Shown one piece after another: positions 40,379 to 50,790 of a stretch of 64,000 nucleotides of DNA. The DNA is taken from assembly GCF_016862775.1 (NCBI RefSeq), contig NZ_BONP01000002.1, forward strand, positions 1 through 64,000, in the 5' to 3' direction. Both the position numbers and the translations under genes were made by a program. Position 1 is the stretch's first letter. The number at the start of each line of letters is the position of its first letter. Source of the DNA: Cellulomonas phragmiteti (lineage in GTDB: Bacteria > Actinomycetota > Actinomycetes > Actinomycetales > Cellulomonadaceae). The notes below the pieces were generated by a model. That model saw only the letters and a program-made list of their open reading frames with translations. It did no database searches and was not told the DNA's origin.

Positions 40379-41788
40379 TCAGACGTCGTCCGGCGCGGCG
40401 ACGTCGTCGGCGGGGGCCCGCTCACCGAGCACCCGCTCGACGCGCACGCCCGTGATGCGGCGCCGGTCGACCTCCCGCACCCGCAGGCGCGTCCGCGCCG
40501 TCGTGCCGCCCGTCGCGGCCTCGTCGAGGTCGACCACGTCGCCCGGCTCGGCGATGCGGCCCAGCCGCGCCAGCACGTAGCCCGCGACGGTCTCGTAGGG
40601 CCCGTCCGGCAGCACGACGCCCGTCCGCTCGGTGAAGTCCTCGAGCGTGAGCCCGGCGTCGACGTCGGCGTCGCCGGCGAGGCGGGTGGGGACCGGGTCG
40701 TACTCGTCGACGATGTCGCCGACCAGCTCCTCGAGCAGGTCCTCGAGCGTCACGATGCCGTCCGTGCCGCCGTACTCGTCGACCACGACCGCGATGTGCG
40801 CGCCCGTGCGGCGCATGGTCGACAGCGTCGGCAGGACCGCGTTGGTGCCGGGCAGCTGCACGACGGGTCGCACGACGTCGCCGACCGTCGTGGCGGAGAC
40901 CTCGACGATCGCCTCGACGACGCCTGCACGCCCGTGCGTGTCGGGGTCGGCGTCCGCCTCCCGCACCGCTCGTGCGACGGGGGCGAGGAGGTCGCGCACG
41001 TGCACGAACCCCACGATGTCGTCGAAGTCCTCCCCCGTCACCGGGTACCGGGAGTACGGCAGCGTGCCGACGAGCTGCGCAGCGCTCGCGATGGGCTCGT
41101 CCGCCGCGAGGAACGTGACGTCGGCCCGCGGGCGCATGACCTCGACGAGCGAGCGGTCGCCGGCGTCGAACACGTCGCCGATGAGCCGGCGCTCGTCCTC
41201 GGGGAGGTCCGGGTGCGTCCGCACGAGGTCCCGCAGCTCCTCGTCGCTCATCTGGTCGCTCGTCGCGCCGGGGTCGAACCCGAGGAGCCGCACGACCCCG
41301 TTGGTGGAGCGGGACAGCAGCCACACGACGGGCGTCATGAGGGCCGCGAACCTGTCGAGCGGCGGACCGACCCACAGCGACACCCGGGCCGCCTGCTGCA
41401 TGGCGATGCGCTTGGGGACGAGCTCGCCGAGCACCAGGGACAGGTAGGCGATGACGAGGGTGAGCACGACGAGGGCCACCCCGTCGGCCGTGCCCGGCGC
41501 CATGCCCAGCGACACGAACACGGGTGCGAGCGAGGAGGCCAGCGTCGAGGCACCGAAGGCCGCGGAGAAGAACCCGGCGACCGTCACGCCGATCTGCACG
41601 GCGGCGAGGAAGCGGTTGGGGTTGCGCGCGACGGCGGCGACGCGCGCACCGCGCGCTCCCTGCTTCTCGATCTGCCCGAGCTGCGACTCGCGCAGCGAGA
41701 CCAGGGCGAGCTCGGTGCCCGCGAACACGCCACCGACGAGCACGAAGATCAGGACGAGGCCGATGTCGGCCCAGATGTCGACGGTCAC
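40379..41788 (-). CDS. HlyC/CorC (CNNM) family membrane protein
   Basis: The 469-aa protein has a CNNM transmembrane domain (about 1-190, four helices, with GGVFAGTELALVSLRESQLGQIE and LVLGELVPKRIAMQ), a pair of CBS domains (about 215-350; EDFDDIVGFVHVRDLL and VVVDEYGGTDGIVTLEDLLEELVGDI) and a C-terminal CorC-type domain (about 375-450). CNNM/CorC proteins are magnesium (or cobalt) exporters or regulators; the hemolysin label is historical. The CBS pair probably senses Mg-ATP. The GTG start follows GGAAGG. Its domain order and length are complete. Confidence 0.93.
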   Translation of the reverse strand: MTVDIWADIGLVLIFVLVGGVFAGTELALVSLRESQLGQIEKQGARGARVAAVARNPNRFLAAVQIGVTVAGFFSAAFGASTLASSLAPVFVSLGMAPGTADGVALVVLTLVIAYLSLVLGELVPKRIAMQQAARVSLWVGPPLDRFAALMTPVVWLLSRSTNGVVRLLGFDPGATSDQMSDEELRDLVRTHPDLPEDERRLIGDVFDAGDRSLVEVMRPRADVTFLAADEPIASAAQLVGTLPYSRYPVTGEDFDDIVGFVHVRDLLAPVARAVREADADPDTHGRAGVVEAIVEVSATTVGDVVRPVVQLPGTNAVLPTLSTMRRTGAHIAVVVDEYGGTDGIVTLEDLLEELVGDIVDEYDPVPTRLAGDADVDAGLTLEDFTERTGVVLPDGPYETVAGYVLARLGRIAEPGDVVDLDEAATGGTTARTRLRVREVDRRRITGVRVERVLGERAPADDVAAPDDV

Positions 41789-41875
41789 AGGACCTTCCAG
41801 GGTCGACGCGGGAACACGACCACCCTAGGCGCGGACGCGTGCTCGCCGCTCACCGAGCGCTTCCCGCGTCGGGCG

Positions 41876-43075
41876 TCAGGGCACGGCCGGCTCGGGCTCG
41901 GGCACCGCTGACCCGTCCGTGGCCGGGGGTGCGTCGCTCGGTGGCACCGCCTCGGCCGACGGGGTCGCGCCGGGGGTGGACGCCCCGGCCGGGGCCGGCA
42001 GCGTCGCCTCGGGCCCGGTGCGCCACGGGACGACGGCGGCGGCCGCGGCGAAGGGCCACGACGGCGCGAGCACCTCGCCGCGCACGTCCTCGTCCGTGAC
42101 GTCGAGCGGTGCGCCGCTGTCCGCCCAGGCCCAGCCCGGCACGCTGTGCAGGGGGAACACGTTCCACCGGGTCTCGCCGTTCGGCCCCGGTACCCCGACG
42201 TGGAACAGCGGGTCACCGGCCCCGTCGGGCCAGTACTCCTGCTGGCGCCAGCGGTCACCGCCGTACGGCTCGGTGGTCACCGGCCGGCCCGCCTGGTCGA
42301 ACACCTGCGCGCCCTCGACCGGCCGGCCGTCCGCGTCGTAGACGAAGAGGTTGAACGCGCGCTCGCCCGCCACGACCACCCCGTCCTCGACCGGCCGGTC
42401 ACCCCACCCCTGCGCCCGCGCGACGTCGTCGCGGTGCGCCTGGGGCAGCGTCAGGAGCAGGATCGCGGCCGCGAGCGCGAGCACCCCGCTGGCGAACCGC
42501 AGGACCCTCCCCCAGCGCGGGCCCGTGCGCCACTCGCCCCTGCCCCACTGCGCGCTCGCGACCACCGCGAGCAGCAGCAGCACCCAGCCACCCGAGCTCG
42601 AGGGCAGCCAGAACGCGCCCTGCTCCGCGCCGACCATCTGCAGCAGCAGGTGCGCCAGGGCCCAGCCGCGCAGCACCCACCACGCCGGTCGCAGCGCGAC
42701 GAGCAGGTCCTCGACGCCCGGGAACCAGCGGGTCGCGCGCAGCCGCGCGAGCGTGGTGCCCTCGATGTCCCGCACCGACCCGACGAGCTGCCGCAGCGCC
42801 CGGTCGACCGCGCCCCCCGTGCGCTGACCACCGGAGCCGGGCGCCAGCCCGGCGGCCGCGCGCAGCTCGGCGGCGTAGTCCGCGGGCGCCCCGAACTCGT
42901 CGGCCAGCGTCCCGCGGTGCGCGCGACGGTCGTCCGCGAGCGCGTCGGCGAGGTTCGCCTCGAGCCCGTCGGTCAGGTCGTCCACGTGCTCGGGCCCCAG
43001 GTCCGCGAGCGCGGCCCGCACCTGCGCGGCGTACGTCCGGACGTCCTGCGCGATCGCGTCGTCGACGATGCTCAT
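41876..43075 (-). CDS. HAAS-like / DUF1700-type membrane protein paired with PadR
   Basis: The 399-aa protein has an N-terminal helical domain (about 1-75, MSIVDDAIAQDVRTYAAQVRAALADLG). It resembles the HAAS and permease-prefix modules that are translated together with PadR regulators. Three or so membrane helices (between about 125 and 215) follow, then an extracytoplasmic region (about 230-340; FNLFVYDADGRPVEGAQVFDQAGRPV) and a Pro/Ala-rich tail. The ATG overlaps the padR stop codon as ATGA (43072-43075). Function is unknown; it probably senses or remodels the envelope and is controlled by its PadR partner. Confidence 0.8.
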   Translation of the reverse strand: MSIVDDAIAQDVRTYAAQVRAALADLGPEHVDDLTDGLEANLADALADDRRAHRGTLADEFGAPADYAAELRAAAGLAPGSGGQRTGGAVDRALRQLVGSVRDIEGTTLARLRATRWFPGVEDLLVALRPAWWVLRGWALAHLLLQMVGAEQGAFWLPSSSGGWVLLLLAVVASAQWGRGEWRTGPRWGRVLRFASGVLALAAAILLLTLPQAHRDDVARAQGWGDRPVEDGVVVAGERAFNLFVYDADGRPVEGAQVFDQAGRPVTTEPYGGDRWRQQEYWPDGAGDPLFHVGVPGPNGETRWNVFPLHSVPGWAWADSGAPLDVTDEDVRGEVLAPSWPFAAAAAVVPWRTGPEATLPAPAGASTPGATPSAEAVPPSDAPPATDGSAVPEPEPAVP

Positions 43076-43401
43076 GCCCCACCCTCCGTCCCGAGCAGGC
43101 GTGCCATGGTGCCCGCGAACTCGTCCCAGTCCTTGCGCTGCGCGCCGAGCATCGCCCGGCCCTGCGCGTTGATCCCGTAGTACTTGCGGTGCGGTCCCTC
43201 GTCGCTGGGCACCACGTACGACGTCAGCGCGCCGGAGGAGTAGAGCCGGCGCAGCGTCCCGTACACCGACGCGTCGCCGACCTCCTCGATGCCGGCGGCC
43301 CGCAGGCGTCGCACGACGTCGTAGCCGTAGCCGTCCTCGTCGGCGACGACGGCGAGCACGGCCAGGTCCAGCACCCCCTTGAGCAGCTGCGTGGTGTCCA
43401 T
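43072..43401 (-). CDS. PadR-family transcriptional regulator
   Basis: The 109-aa protein is a winged-helix DNA-binding domain with a short C-terminal dimerisation helix, as in small PadR-s1 members: [52 protein letters not shown] (recognition helix region) and EGPHRKYYGIN (wing). It should repress its own operon by binding the dyad about 100 bp upstream. The ATG at 43401 follows GGGAGG. Coupling with the downstream membrane protein gene is by 4-bp overlap. The inducing signal is unknown. Confidence 0.92.
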   Translation of the reverse strand: MDTTQLLKGVLDLAVLAVVADEDGYGYDVVRRLRAAGIEEVGDASVYGTLRRLYSSGALTSYVVPSDEGPHRKYYGINAQGRAMLGAQRKDWDEFAGTMARLLGTEGGA

Positions 43402-43502
43402 GCGGCCTCCCGCTCGTCGTGGCCCGTGCCGCCGCGCCGGTCCCGTGCAGGGCCGGTGCGGCGGTGCGTGGCGCGGACGCCCCTCCAGGGCCCGCACGTC
43501 GC

Positions 43503-43529
43503 ACAGTACTGCGCAGTCCGCACTACTGT
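43503..43529 (-). promoter_or_regulatory. Palindromic PadR-type operator
   Basis: The perfect palindrome ACTGCGCAGT (43508-43517) lies inside the arms ACAGTA (43503-43508) and TACTGT (43524-43529), about 100-130 bp upstream of padR. Overlapping dyads of this kind near autoregulated PadR genes are expected, and no other symmetric element is seen in this gap. Confidence 0.55.
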
Positions 43530-43588
43530 CCACGACACGCCACAGCGGAGCGCCGGCCGCTCCGCGCGTGTCCGGGTGAGCCGGGAGC

Positions 43589-44542
43589 TCAGCGCTCGGC
43601 GATGCTCCAGGCGATGCCGTCGAGGATGTCGTGCTCCGAGGTCACCACGTGGGTGAGCGCGCCGCCGGCCGCCACCACCTCGGTGCGCACACGGCGCACG
43701 ACGTCCCGCCACACGAGGGCGCCCGCGCCGATCACGTCCACGCGACCGGGGTGCAGGTACGGCAGCGCCGCGCGCTCCTCGCGCGTGCGGACCAGCAGGT
43801 CCTCGCACGCCGCGAGCACGTCGTCCACGCCGAGCACGGCGCCGTCGATGCGCGTCCGGTCGTAGTGGTCCAGGCCGAGCGCGTGCGCCGTGATGGTGGT
43901 CACCGACCCGGCGAGACCGACCAGCGTGACCGCCCGCCCCATCGGGACGACGTCCGCGGCGGCGTCGAGCGCGGCGTGCACGTCCGCGTCGGCCGCCGCG
44001 ATCTGGGCGGCGCTCGGCGGGTCGCCGTGCAGGTGCCGCTCCGTCAGCCGCACGGAGCCGACGTCCATCGAGACCGCGGCCTCGGGGGCGGCCGTGCCGA
44101 GCACCAGCTCGGTCGAGCCGCCGCCGAGGTCCACGACCAGGAACGGCCCGTCGAACCGGCTCGCCAGCACACCCGTCGCCCCCCGGAACGACAGCCGCGC
44201 CTCCTCGTCGCCGGCCACGACCTCGGGGTCGACCCCGAGCGCCGCCCGCACCCCCGCCACGAACTCGTCGCGGTTGCGCGCGTCGCGCGTCGCCGACGTG
44301 GCGACGAAGCGCACGTCCTCGACGCCGAGCCGCTCGCACACCTCGTGGTAGCGGCGCGCCGCGTCGAGCGTGCGCGCGAGCGCCTCGGGAGCCAGCAGGC
44401 CCGTGCGGTCGACGCCCTGCCCGAGGCGCACCACCTCGTTGCTCCGCTCCAGGTCGACGAGGGTGCCCGCCGCCGGGTCGACGTCCGCGACGAGCAGACG
44501 GATGGAGTTGGTCCCGCAGTCGATGGCTGCCACGCGTGTCAC
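43589..44542 (-). CDS. ppx: Ppx/GppA-family phosphatase (exopolyphosphatase)
   Basis: The 317-aa cytoplasmic enzyme has the actin-like ATPase fold of the Ppx/GppA family: the phosphate-1 loop AAIDCGTNSIRLLVADVD, the catalytic Glu region around VRFVATSATRDARNRDEF, the phosphate-2 loop FLVVDLGGGSTELVLG and the adenosine loop LVGLAGSVTTITAH. It hydrolyses terminal phosphate from polyphosphate or from pppGpp; the short single-module form is typical of actinobacterial Ppx, several of which act on polyP. The GTG at 44542 sets the usual MTRVAAIDCGTNS start. It lies 62 bp after DUF501 on the same strand. Confidence 0.94.
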   Translation of the reverse strand: MTRVAAIDCGTNSIRLLVADVDPAAGTLVDLERSNEVVRLGQGVDRTGLLAPEALARTLDAARRYHEVCERLGVEDVRFVATSATRDARNRDEFVAGVRAALGVDPEVVAGDEEARLSFRGATGVLASRFDGPFLVVDLGGGSTELVLGTAAPEAAVSMDVGSVRLTERHLHGDPPSAAQIAAADADVHAALDAAADVVPMGRAVTLVGLAGSVTTITAHALGLDHYDRTRIDGAVLGVDDVLAACEDLLVRTREERAALPYLHPGRVDVIGAGALVWRDVVRRVRTEVVAAGGALTHVVTSEHDILDGIAWSIAER

Positions 44543-44604
44543 CGGCACATCGTGCCATCGCCGACCGACACCGCCGGCCGTCGGCTCACCGGCGGCGTCC
44601 GCCC

Positions 44605-45177
44605 TCAGCAGGTGCAGCGGTCCGGCCGCCACCGGTCGGCCACCATCGTCAACGCCTCGTCCCCGACGGGGTTGACGCCCGGCCCCGCCGCGAGCGCGTG
44701 CGCGACCAGGACGTGCAGGCACTTGACCCGCTGCGGCATGCCCCCGGCGGAGATGCCGGCGATCTCCGGGACGTGGCCCAGCGCCTCGCGGTCCGCGAGG
44801 TACGCCGCGTGGGCGCGGCGGTGACCCTCGGCGAGGTCGTCGTCCTCACCGAGCCGGGCCGTCAGCTCCTTCATCACGCCCGTCGCCTCGACCGCGCTGA
44901 CGGCCGCCACCGCCTGGGGCGACGTCAGGTAGTACGTCGTCGGGAACGGCGTGCCGTCGTCGAGCCGCGGCGCGGTCCGCACCACGAGCGGACGACCGCA
45001 CACGCAGCGCGCGGCGACGCCCACGACGCCGCGCGGCGGTCGCCCGAGCTGCTCGGTGAGCACCTCGACGTCGCGCTCGCTGACGGCGTCCGTGACGGCG
45101 CGCGCCGCCGGGAGGTCGGGCAGCGCCGACGGGCCGGGCACGTCGCGGTGCGCGGTGGGGTCAGGGCGTGCGGGCAC
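44605..45177 (-). CDS. DUF501 protein
   Basis: The 190-aa soluble protein matches the actinobacterial DUF501 family. It has a conserved start of domain (DVEVLTEQLGRPPRGVVGVAARCVCGRPLVVRTAPRL), the block TPFPTTYYLTSPQAVAAVSAVEATGVM and the C-terminal AGISAGGMPQRVKCLHVLVAHALA. Several conserved cysteines (CVC, KC, CTC at the very end) could bind a metal. The function is unestablished. It always seems to lie between ftsB and ppx in this group, as here. The GTG at 45177 is the longest reasonable start; about 35 residues before the domain may be disordered. Confidence 0.85.
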   Translation of the reverse strand: MPARPDPTAHRDVPGPSALPDLPAARAVTDAVSERDVEVLTEQLGRPPRGVVGVAARCVCGRPLVVRTAPRLDDGTPFPTTYYLTSPQAVAAVSAVEATGVMKELTARLGEDDDLAEGHRRAHAAYLADREALGHVPEIAGISAGGMPQRVKCLHVLVAHALAAGPGVNPVGDEALTMVADRWRPDRCTC

Positions 45178-45230
45178 GTCGGTCCGTTCGGTCGGTCGGG
45201 CGGGGCGTCCATTGTCGCCCATCCGAGCCG

Positions 45231-45995
45231 TCAGCCGGCGGGCTCGGCTCCCGGTCCGGGCGTCGCGGGCGGATCGTCGGCCGCGCCGTCGGCGGGCTCG
45301 TCCGGGCCGTCCCCGGCGACGTCCAGGTCGCCGGCCACCTGGACGGACTCCCACACGGTCGCGTACCACGGGCGCGTCGCGCCGTCGGACCCGCCCGCGG
45401 CCGGTGGGTCGTCGGAGGGTGCCGTCTGCGGCACCACCTCGGGGTCGACGACGCGGAAGGCCGTCTCCCCCGGCATGACGAACGACAGCCGCTCGCGGGC
45501 CTGGGCGACGACGTACGCCTCGTCGTCCCAGCGCCGCAGGTCGGCCTCGAGGTCGGCGTTCTCCGCGAGCGCGGCGTCGCGGGCGGCGCGCAGCTGCTCG
45601 ACCTCGGCCCGCGTCTCCAGGTACGAGCCCAGCGTCGGGTACACCAGGACGAACGCCACCAGCACCACGAGCGTGAACACCATCGCGCGGACCGTGAACA
45701 TGCGGGGCACCGGTAGCCGCGCGGTGGTCGCGCGCGGCGTCCCGCGCGGCGGCGTGCTCGCGCGAACGGCGCCGGGGCGCGCTCCGGTCCGTCCCCCACC
45801 CGGCCGCGACGCACCCACCTTGGGCACCGCACCCGAGCGAGGTGCGGCGCCGCGCACGCCGCGGGGCGCGGTCGTCGGGCCCGTCGACGTGGCCGCGGGT
45901 GCGCGCCCGGCGCGCGGCACGGCGCCCGACGGCGTCTCGTCGCGCCCCGGACGCCGCCCGGACCCGGGCGCGGGGGGACGACGGGGGGACGACAT
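45231..45995 (-). CDS. ftsB: FtsB/DivIC-family septum formation initiator
   Basis: The 254-aa bitopic division protein has a long basic, Pro/Gly-rich cytoplasmic N-terminus (1-98), one membrane helix (about 101-122), an extracytoplasmic coiled coil (about 125-158, YLETRAEVEQLRAARDAALAENADLEADL), the conserved DDEAYVVAQARERLSFVMPGE segment and a disordered acidic tail. FtsB joins FtsL and FtsQ to license septal peptidoglycan synthesis. The long N-terminal extension is an actinobacterial trait. A -10-like CACAAT lies 7 nt before the ATG, so the message may be leaderless. It follows eno on the same strand by about 190 bp. Confidence 0.9.
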   Translation of the reverse strand: MSSPRRPPAPGSGRRPGRDETPSGAVPRAGRAPAATSTGPTTAPRGVRGAAPRSGAVPKVGASRPGGGRTGARPGAVRASTPPRGTPRATTARLPVPRMFTVRAMVFTLVVLVAFVLVYPTLGSYLETRAEVEQLRAARDAALAENADLEADLRRWDDEAYVVAQARERLSFVMPGETAFRVVDPEVVPQTAPSDDPPAAGGSDGATRPWYATVWESVQVAGDLDVAGDGPDEPADGAADDPPATPGPGAEPAG

Positions 45996-46120
45996 GGCGT
46001 CGATTGTGCCCCGCCCCCGCCGGATCGGCAGGACCTGGGCGTGCGCGCCGTGTCGGATGCTGCGTGGTCCCGTGTCCCGGACCCGGGCGGACCCGCCGGC
46101 GCGCGGTGGCCGCGCGCACG

Positions 46121-46159
46121 ACGACGCCCGGCCCACCGTGACGGTGGACCGGGCGTCGT
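46121..46159 (-). terminator. Terminator of eno
   Basis: An 18-bp stem with one mismatch (ACGACGCCCGG...CCACCGT pairing ACGGTGG...CCGGGCGTCGT) lies 25 nt past the eno stop. Between them is an 11-bp tandem repeat, GATCAGGACGA, in two full copies plus part of a third (46161-46188) that overlaps the stop codon. Confidence 0.7.
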
Positions 46160-46184
46160 CGATCAGGACGAGATCAGGACGAGA

Positions 46185-47495
<1,311 letters not shown>

Positions 47496-47618
47496 TCACC
47501 CAGCCTAGTGCCGCTGGTCAGCCGGGACGTCGGGACCTTCGGCAGGTGGACGCCGTCGCCGTGACCAGCAGCGACGCGCGCGACCGCGACGAGCGGCCGT
47601 GACGTGCGAGCATGCGAC

Positions 47619-48506
47619 GTGCCCAGCGAGCCGCCGGCCCCGGCGCCCGACGCCTGCACCGGCGCGCCGTCGGGGGCTCCCCCACCGTCGCTCGTCGCGC
47701 GGCTGCGCGCGGCCGGCTGCGTCTTCGCGGAGGACGAGGCGGCCCTGCTCGTCGCGGCGGCGGCCGAGGTGCTGGGCGGTGCGGGTGGCGACGCGCCGGC
47801 GGCCGAGGACCTGGTCGAGCGGCTCGTCGGGCGCCGCGTCGCCGGTGAGCCGCTGGAGACCGTGCTGGGCTGGGTCGCGTTCGCGGGCCTGCGGCTGCGC
47901 GTCGGGCCGGGCGTCTTCGTCCCCCGCCGCCGGACCGAGCTGCTCGCGCGGACGGCCGTGCGGCTCGCGCGCGCCGCCGGCCCGGCCCCGGTCGTCGTCG
48001 AGGCCTGCTGCGGCGTCGCGCCCGTCGCGACGCTCGTCGTGCAGGACGTCCCGGACGCCGACGTGCACGCCGCCGACCTGGATCCGGGTGCCGTCGCCTG
48101 GGCGTCGCGCAACCTCGCCGGCCGCGGCCACGTCTGGTGCGGCGACCTGCTCGACGCGCTGCCGGGCCGGCTCCGGGGACGCGTCGACGTGCTCGTCGCC
48201 AACGCGCCCTACGTCCCGCACGACGCGATCGCCACCATGCCCCCGGAGGCCCGCGACCACGAGCCGCACCTGACGCTCGACGGCGGCCCGGACGGCGTCG
48301 ACGTGCAGCGCCGGCTGCTCGCGGACGCACCGGCGTGGGTGCGCCCGGGCGGCCACGTGCTGATCGAGACGAGCCGACGCCAGGCGGCCCGGACGTGCGC
48401 GGCGGCGCCGGCGGGCTGGGCGGTCCACGTGCTGCGGGACGACGAGGTCGACGCCACCGTCGTGGTCGCCCGACGGCCGCCGACCCCGGTCCCGCCGCCC
48501 GGCTGA
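47619..48506 (+). CDS. PrmC-like putative protein N5-glutamine methyltransferase
   Basis: This 295-aa SAM-dependent methyltransferase has the HemK/PrmC outline: a helical N-terminal domain (about 15-70), the substrate-proximal block GVFVPRRRTELLA, a SAM-binding region VVVEACCGVAPVATLV and the catalytic motif, which reads VANAPYVP where true PrmC has NPPY. That NAPY variant and the diverged motif I mark the paralogue group annotated as putative N5-glutamine methyltransferase rather than the essential release-factor enzyme. The start is uncertain: a GTG at 47619 or an ATG 15 nt upstream (47604); neither has a ribosome site. The target protein is unknown. Confidence 0.87.
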   Translation: MPSEPPAPAPDACTGAPSGAPPPSLVARLRAAGCVFAEDEAALLVAAAAEVLGGAGGDAPAAEDLVERLVGRRVAGEPLETVLGWVAFAGLRLRVGPGVFVPRRRTELLARTAVRLARAAGPAPVVVEACCGVAPVATLVVQDVPDADVHAADLDPGAVAWASRNLAGRGHVWCGDLLDALPGRLRGRVDVLVANAPYVPHDAIATMPPEARDHEPHLTLDGGPDGVDVQRRLLADAPAWVRPGGHVLIETSRRQAARTCAAAPAGWAVHVLRDDEVDATVVVARRPPTPVPPPG

Positions 48507-48560
48507 CGCGCCGCCGGGCTGACCCGTCGCCGGGCTGACCCGGCGCCAGGTCCAGCACGC

Positions 48561-48620
48561 CGCGAGACCGGGCTCAGGTCGATCACCGGGGAGGGTGAGC
48601 GACCCGAGCCCGGTCTCGCG
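48561..48620. terminator. Long bidirectional terminator between methyltransferase and xylanase genes
   Basis: The arms of about 21 bp (start CGCGAGACCGGGCTC, end GAGCCCGGTCTCGCG) pair with one mismatch around an 18-nt loop. It lies between two convergent genes, 55 nt after one stop and 32 nt before the other. A degenerate tandem repeat built on CCGGGCTGACC precedes it (about 48498-48545). Confidence 0.75.
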
Positions 48621-48651
48621 GACGGGCGGTCTCAGCAACCGGGACGCACGG

Positions 48652-50694
48652 TCAGCCGACCGTGCACGCGGCTCCGTTCAGGGCGAACGCGGTCGGGCGC
48701 GGGTTGCTGCCGGTGTGCGACCCGTTGAACCCGATGTCCACGGTGCCGCCCGCCGCGAGCGAGCCGTTCCACGCCGCGTGCGTCGCCGTGACCGCGGGCC
48801 CGGCCTGCGACCACGTCGCCGACCAGCCCTGCGTGACCTGCTGCCCGCCCGGGAACGCGAACGTCAGGGTCCACCCGTTCAGCGACGCCGGCCCGGTGTT
48901 GGTGACGCGCACACCGGCGGTGAACCCGGTGTTCCAGTCGCTCGTCGTGTACGTCACCCGGCAGGAGGCACCGGCGGTCGGCGTCGGGGTCGGCGTGACC
49001 GTCGGGGTCGGCGTGACCGTCGGCGTCGGGGTGACCGTCGGTGTCGGGGTGACCGTCGGTGTCGGCGTCGGCGTCGGGGTGACCGTCGGTGTCGGCGTCG
49101 GCGTCACGCCGATGCGCGACGGGTCGACGATCCCCCAGTACGCGGGCTTGACCTGCAGCGCGCCGTCGAAGAGCAGCGGCGCCGCGCCGGAGCGCAGCCA
49201 CGTGCGCGAGTCCTCCAGGCCCCAGACCGTGATCGACTCGAACGACGACGCGTGCCGCTCGAGCATCGCGAACATGTCGCGGTAGTAGTACCCCTGCTCG
49301 AGCAGCCGGTCCGCGGGCGGCTCGGTCCACTGCTCGCCGGCGTGGCGGTAGGCCGAGACGTCGAGCTCGGTGACGGCCTGGCGCACGTCGAGCGCCTCGA
49401 AGGCCGTGATCGTGTCCTCGATCATCGAGATCGAGCGGCCGACCTCGACGTGCAGCTGGTGGCCGACGCCGTCGACCGGCACACCCTGCGCGAGCAGGTC
49501 GGTGACGAGCCGCAGGTAGGGCGCCCGCTTGTTCGGGTACTCGGAGTTGTAGTCGTTGATGAACAGCTGCACCTCGGGGCCGAACGCCGCACGGGCGTAG
49601 CGGAAGGCGTCCGCGATGTACGACGGGCCGAGGACCCGGTGCCACTCGCTGCGGCGCAGGCCGTCGGGCTCGTTCTCGTCGATGACCTCGTTGACCACGT
49701 CGAACGCGAAGATCGGGTTGCCGGGCGTGCCGTACTCGCCGTAGGTCTCGCGGTAGTGGTCGGCGACGGCCTCGATGTGGGTGCGCAGCCGCGCGCGCAG
49801 CAGCGCCTGGTCGGCGGCCGACGTGGTGAGCGCGGCCCCGTCGCGCTGGAAGAACCAGGCGGGCGTCTGCTGGTGCCACAGGAGCGTGTGGCCGTAGACG
49901 CGCATGTCGTGCGCGATCGCCCAGTCGACGAGGCCGTCGGCCGCACCGAACGTGAACGTGCCCTCGGAGGGCTGGATCGACTCCGGCTTCATCTGGTTGC
50001 CGGGGGTGATCTGCTCGGCGTGGTGCGCCAGCAGGTCCCCGCGGCCACCCAGCACGTCCTGGGGCTCGACGGCGATGCCGAACGGCACGGACACGGCGTC
50101 GGAGACGGGCGTCACGGACAGGTCGGGGACGTACTGCACGCCCGTGACGAGGACGTCGTCGATCATGAGGGGCACGGGCGAGGACACGGACTCGACGTAG
50201 AACGACGAGGTGTCGAACGGCCCGGGCGTGTAGATCCCCGTGACCTGCCGCCACTGCTGCGTGACGCCCTCGATCGTCGTGATCGTCTCGTACGTCGGCT
50301 CGCCGGCGACGTCGCGCTGCGCGGAGAGCCGCAGGTCGGCGGTGCCGGCGCCGTCGGGCAGCCGCACCCACAGGGAGATCGTGTACGTCGTCCCGGGCTC
50401 GAACAGGTCGGTCGCCGGGACGAGCGCCCCGTCCCAGGGGTCGACCCGGTCCGTCACGAGCAGGCTGCGCGTCCCGCGCGCCCCGGAGGCGGTGGTGCTC
50501 ACGCTCGCGACGCCACGCGCCTCCCAGCCGTCGAGCCCGGACTCGAAGTCCGCCGCGTGCACGACCGTCGGGGTCGCCGCGCGGGCGGTGCCCGCCCAGG
50601 GCACCGCGAGCGCGGTGGCGACGAGCGCGACGGCCAGGGCCGCGCCGACGACGCCCCTGCGGGAGGGGGAGGTGCTGACGGTGCCGGAGGGCAT
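48652..50694 (-). CDS. Secreted GH10 endo-xylanase with CBM4/9/22-like module and CBM2
   Basis: The 680-aa enzyme hydrolyses beta-1,4-xylan outside the cell. It has a signal peptide (1-39), an N-terminal carbohydrate-binding beta-sandwich (about 44-188, CBM4/9/22-like, [12 protein letters not shown]), and a GH10 catalytic barrel (about 200-525) with acid/base E336 (DVVNEVID) and nucleophile E443 (VTELDVS). A Thr-Pro linker (531-573) built from TPTV/TPTP repeats and a C-terminal CBM2 (about 577-680) bounded by the disulfide cysteines C578 and C677 follow. The CBM2 tryptophans (DWNTGF, GWSATW, AWNGSL) fit cellulose or xylan binding. This is a classic Cellulomonas layout. The ATG follows AAGGAG; a candidate operator lies upstream. 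Confidence 0.96.
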   Translation of the reverse strand: MPSGTVSTSPSRRGVVGAALAVALVATALAVPWAGTARAATPTVVHAADFESGLDGWEARGVASVSTTASGARGTRSLLVTDRVDPWDGALVPATDLFEPGTTYTISLWVRLPDGAGTADLRLSAQRDVAGEPTYETITTIEGVTQQWRQVTGIYTPGPFDTSSFYVESVSSPVPLMIDDVLVTGVQYVPDLSVTPVSDAVSVPFGIAVEPQDVLGGRGDLLAHHAEQITPGNQMKPESIQPSEGTFTFGAADGLVDWAIAHDMRVYGHTLLWHQQTPAWFFQRDGAALTTSAADQALLRARLRTHIEAVADHYRETYGEYGTPGNPIFAFDVVNEVIDENEPDGLRRSEWHRVLGPSYIADAFRYARAAFGPEVQLFINDYNSEYPNKRAPYLRLVTDLLAQGVPVDGVGHQLHVEVGRSISMIEDTITAFEALDVRQAVTELDVSAYRHAGEQWTEPPADRLLEQGYYYRDMFAMLERHASSFESITVWGLEDSRTWLRSGAAPLLFDGALQVKPAYWGIVDPSRIGVTPTPTPTVTPTPTPTPTVTPTPTVTPTPTVTPTPTVTPTPTPTAGASCRVTYTTSDWNTGFTAGVRVTNTGPASLNGWTLTFAFPGGQQVTQGWSATWSQAGPAVTATHAAWNGSLAAGGTVDIGFNGSHTGSNPRPTAFALNGAACTVG
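48976..49104. repeat. Minisatellite encoding the xylanase TP linker
   Basis: Units of 12 to 18 bp, such as GTCGGCGTCGGGGTGACC (plus strand), repeat through this stretch and encode the TPTPTV-type linker. Length variation between strains is likely because unequal pairing would keep the frame. Confidence 0.85.
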
Positions 50695-50727
50695 GGCGAG
50701 GTCTCCTTCGCGCGCGGGAGGGCCGCC

Positions 50728-50767
50728 GCACGACGGCCCGTCGCGAACCTACGGCGGGCCGTCGTGC
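50728..50767 (-). terminator. Terminator of pntB
   Basis: A perfect 13-bp stem (GCACGACGGCCCG and its complement) with a 14-nt loop lies 25 nt past the pntB stop, within the 5' region of the xylanase gene. Confidence 0.65.
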
Positions 50768-50778
50768 CCGTCATCGGG

Positions 50779-50790
50779 CGAATCGTTTCG
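50779..50790 (-). promoter_or_regulatory. Candidate xylanase operator (CGAA...TTCG dyad)
   Basis: CGAATCGTTTCG is a near-palindrome of the LacI type and resembles the CGAAA/TTTCG operators described upstream of Streptomyces xylanase genes. It lies 84 bp before the xylanase start and 2 bp beyond pntB. A -10-like TAGGTT (minus strand, 50746-50751) lies between it and the start codon. Confidence 0.5.

Noticed and set aside
48976..49104. Non-coding satellite DNA
   Set aside because: The repeats are in frame with the xylanase and encode its Thr-Pro linker.
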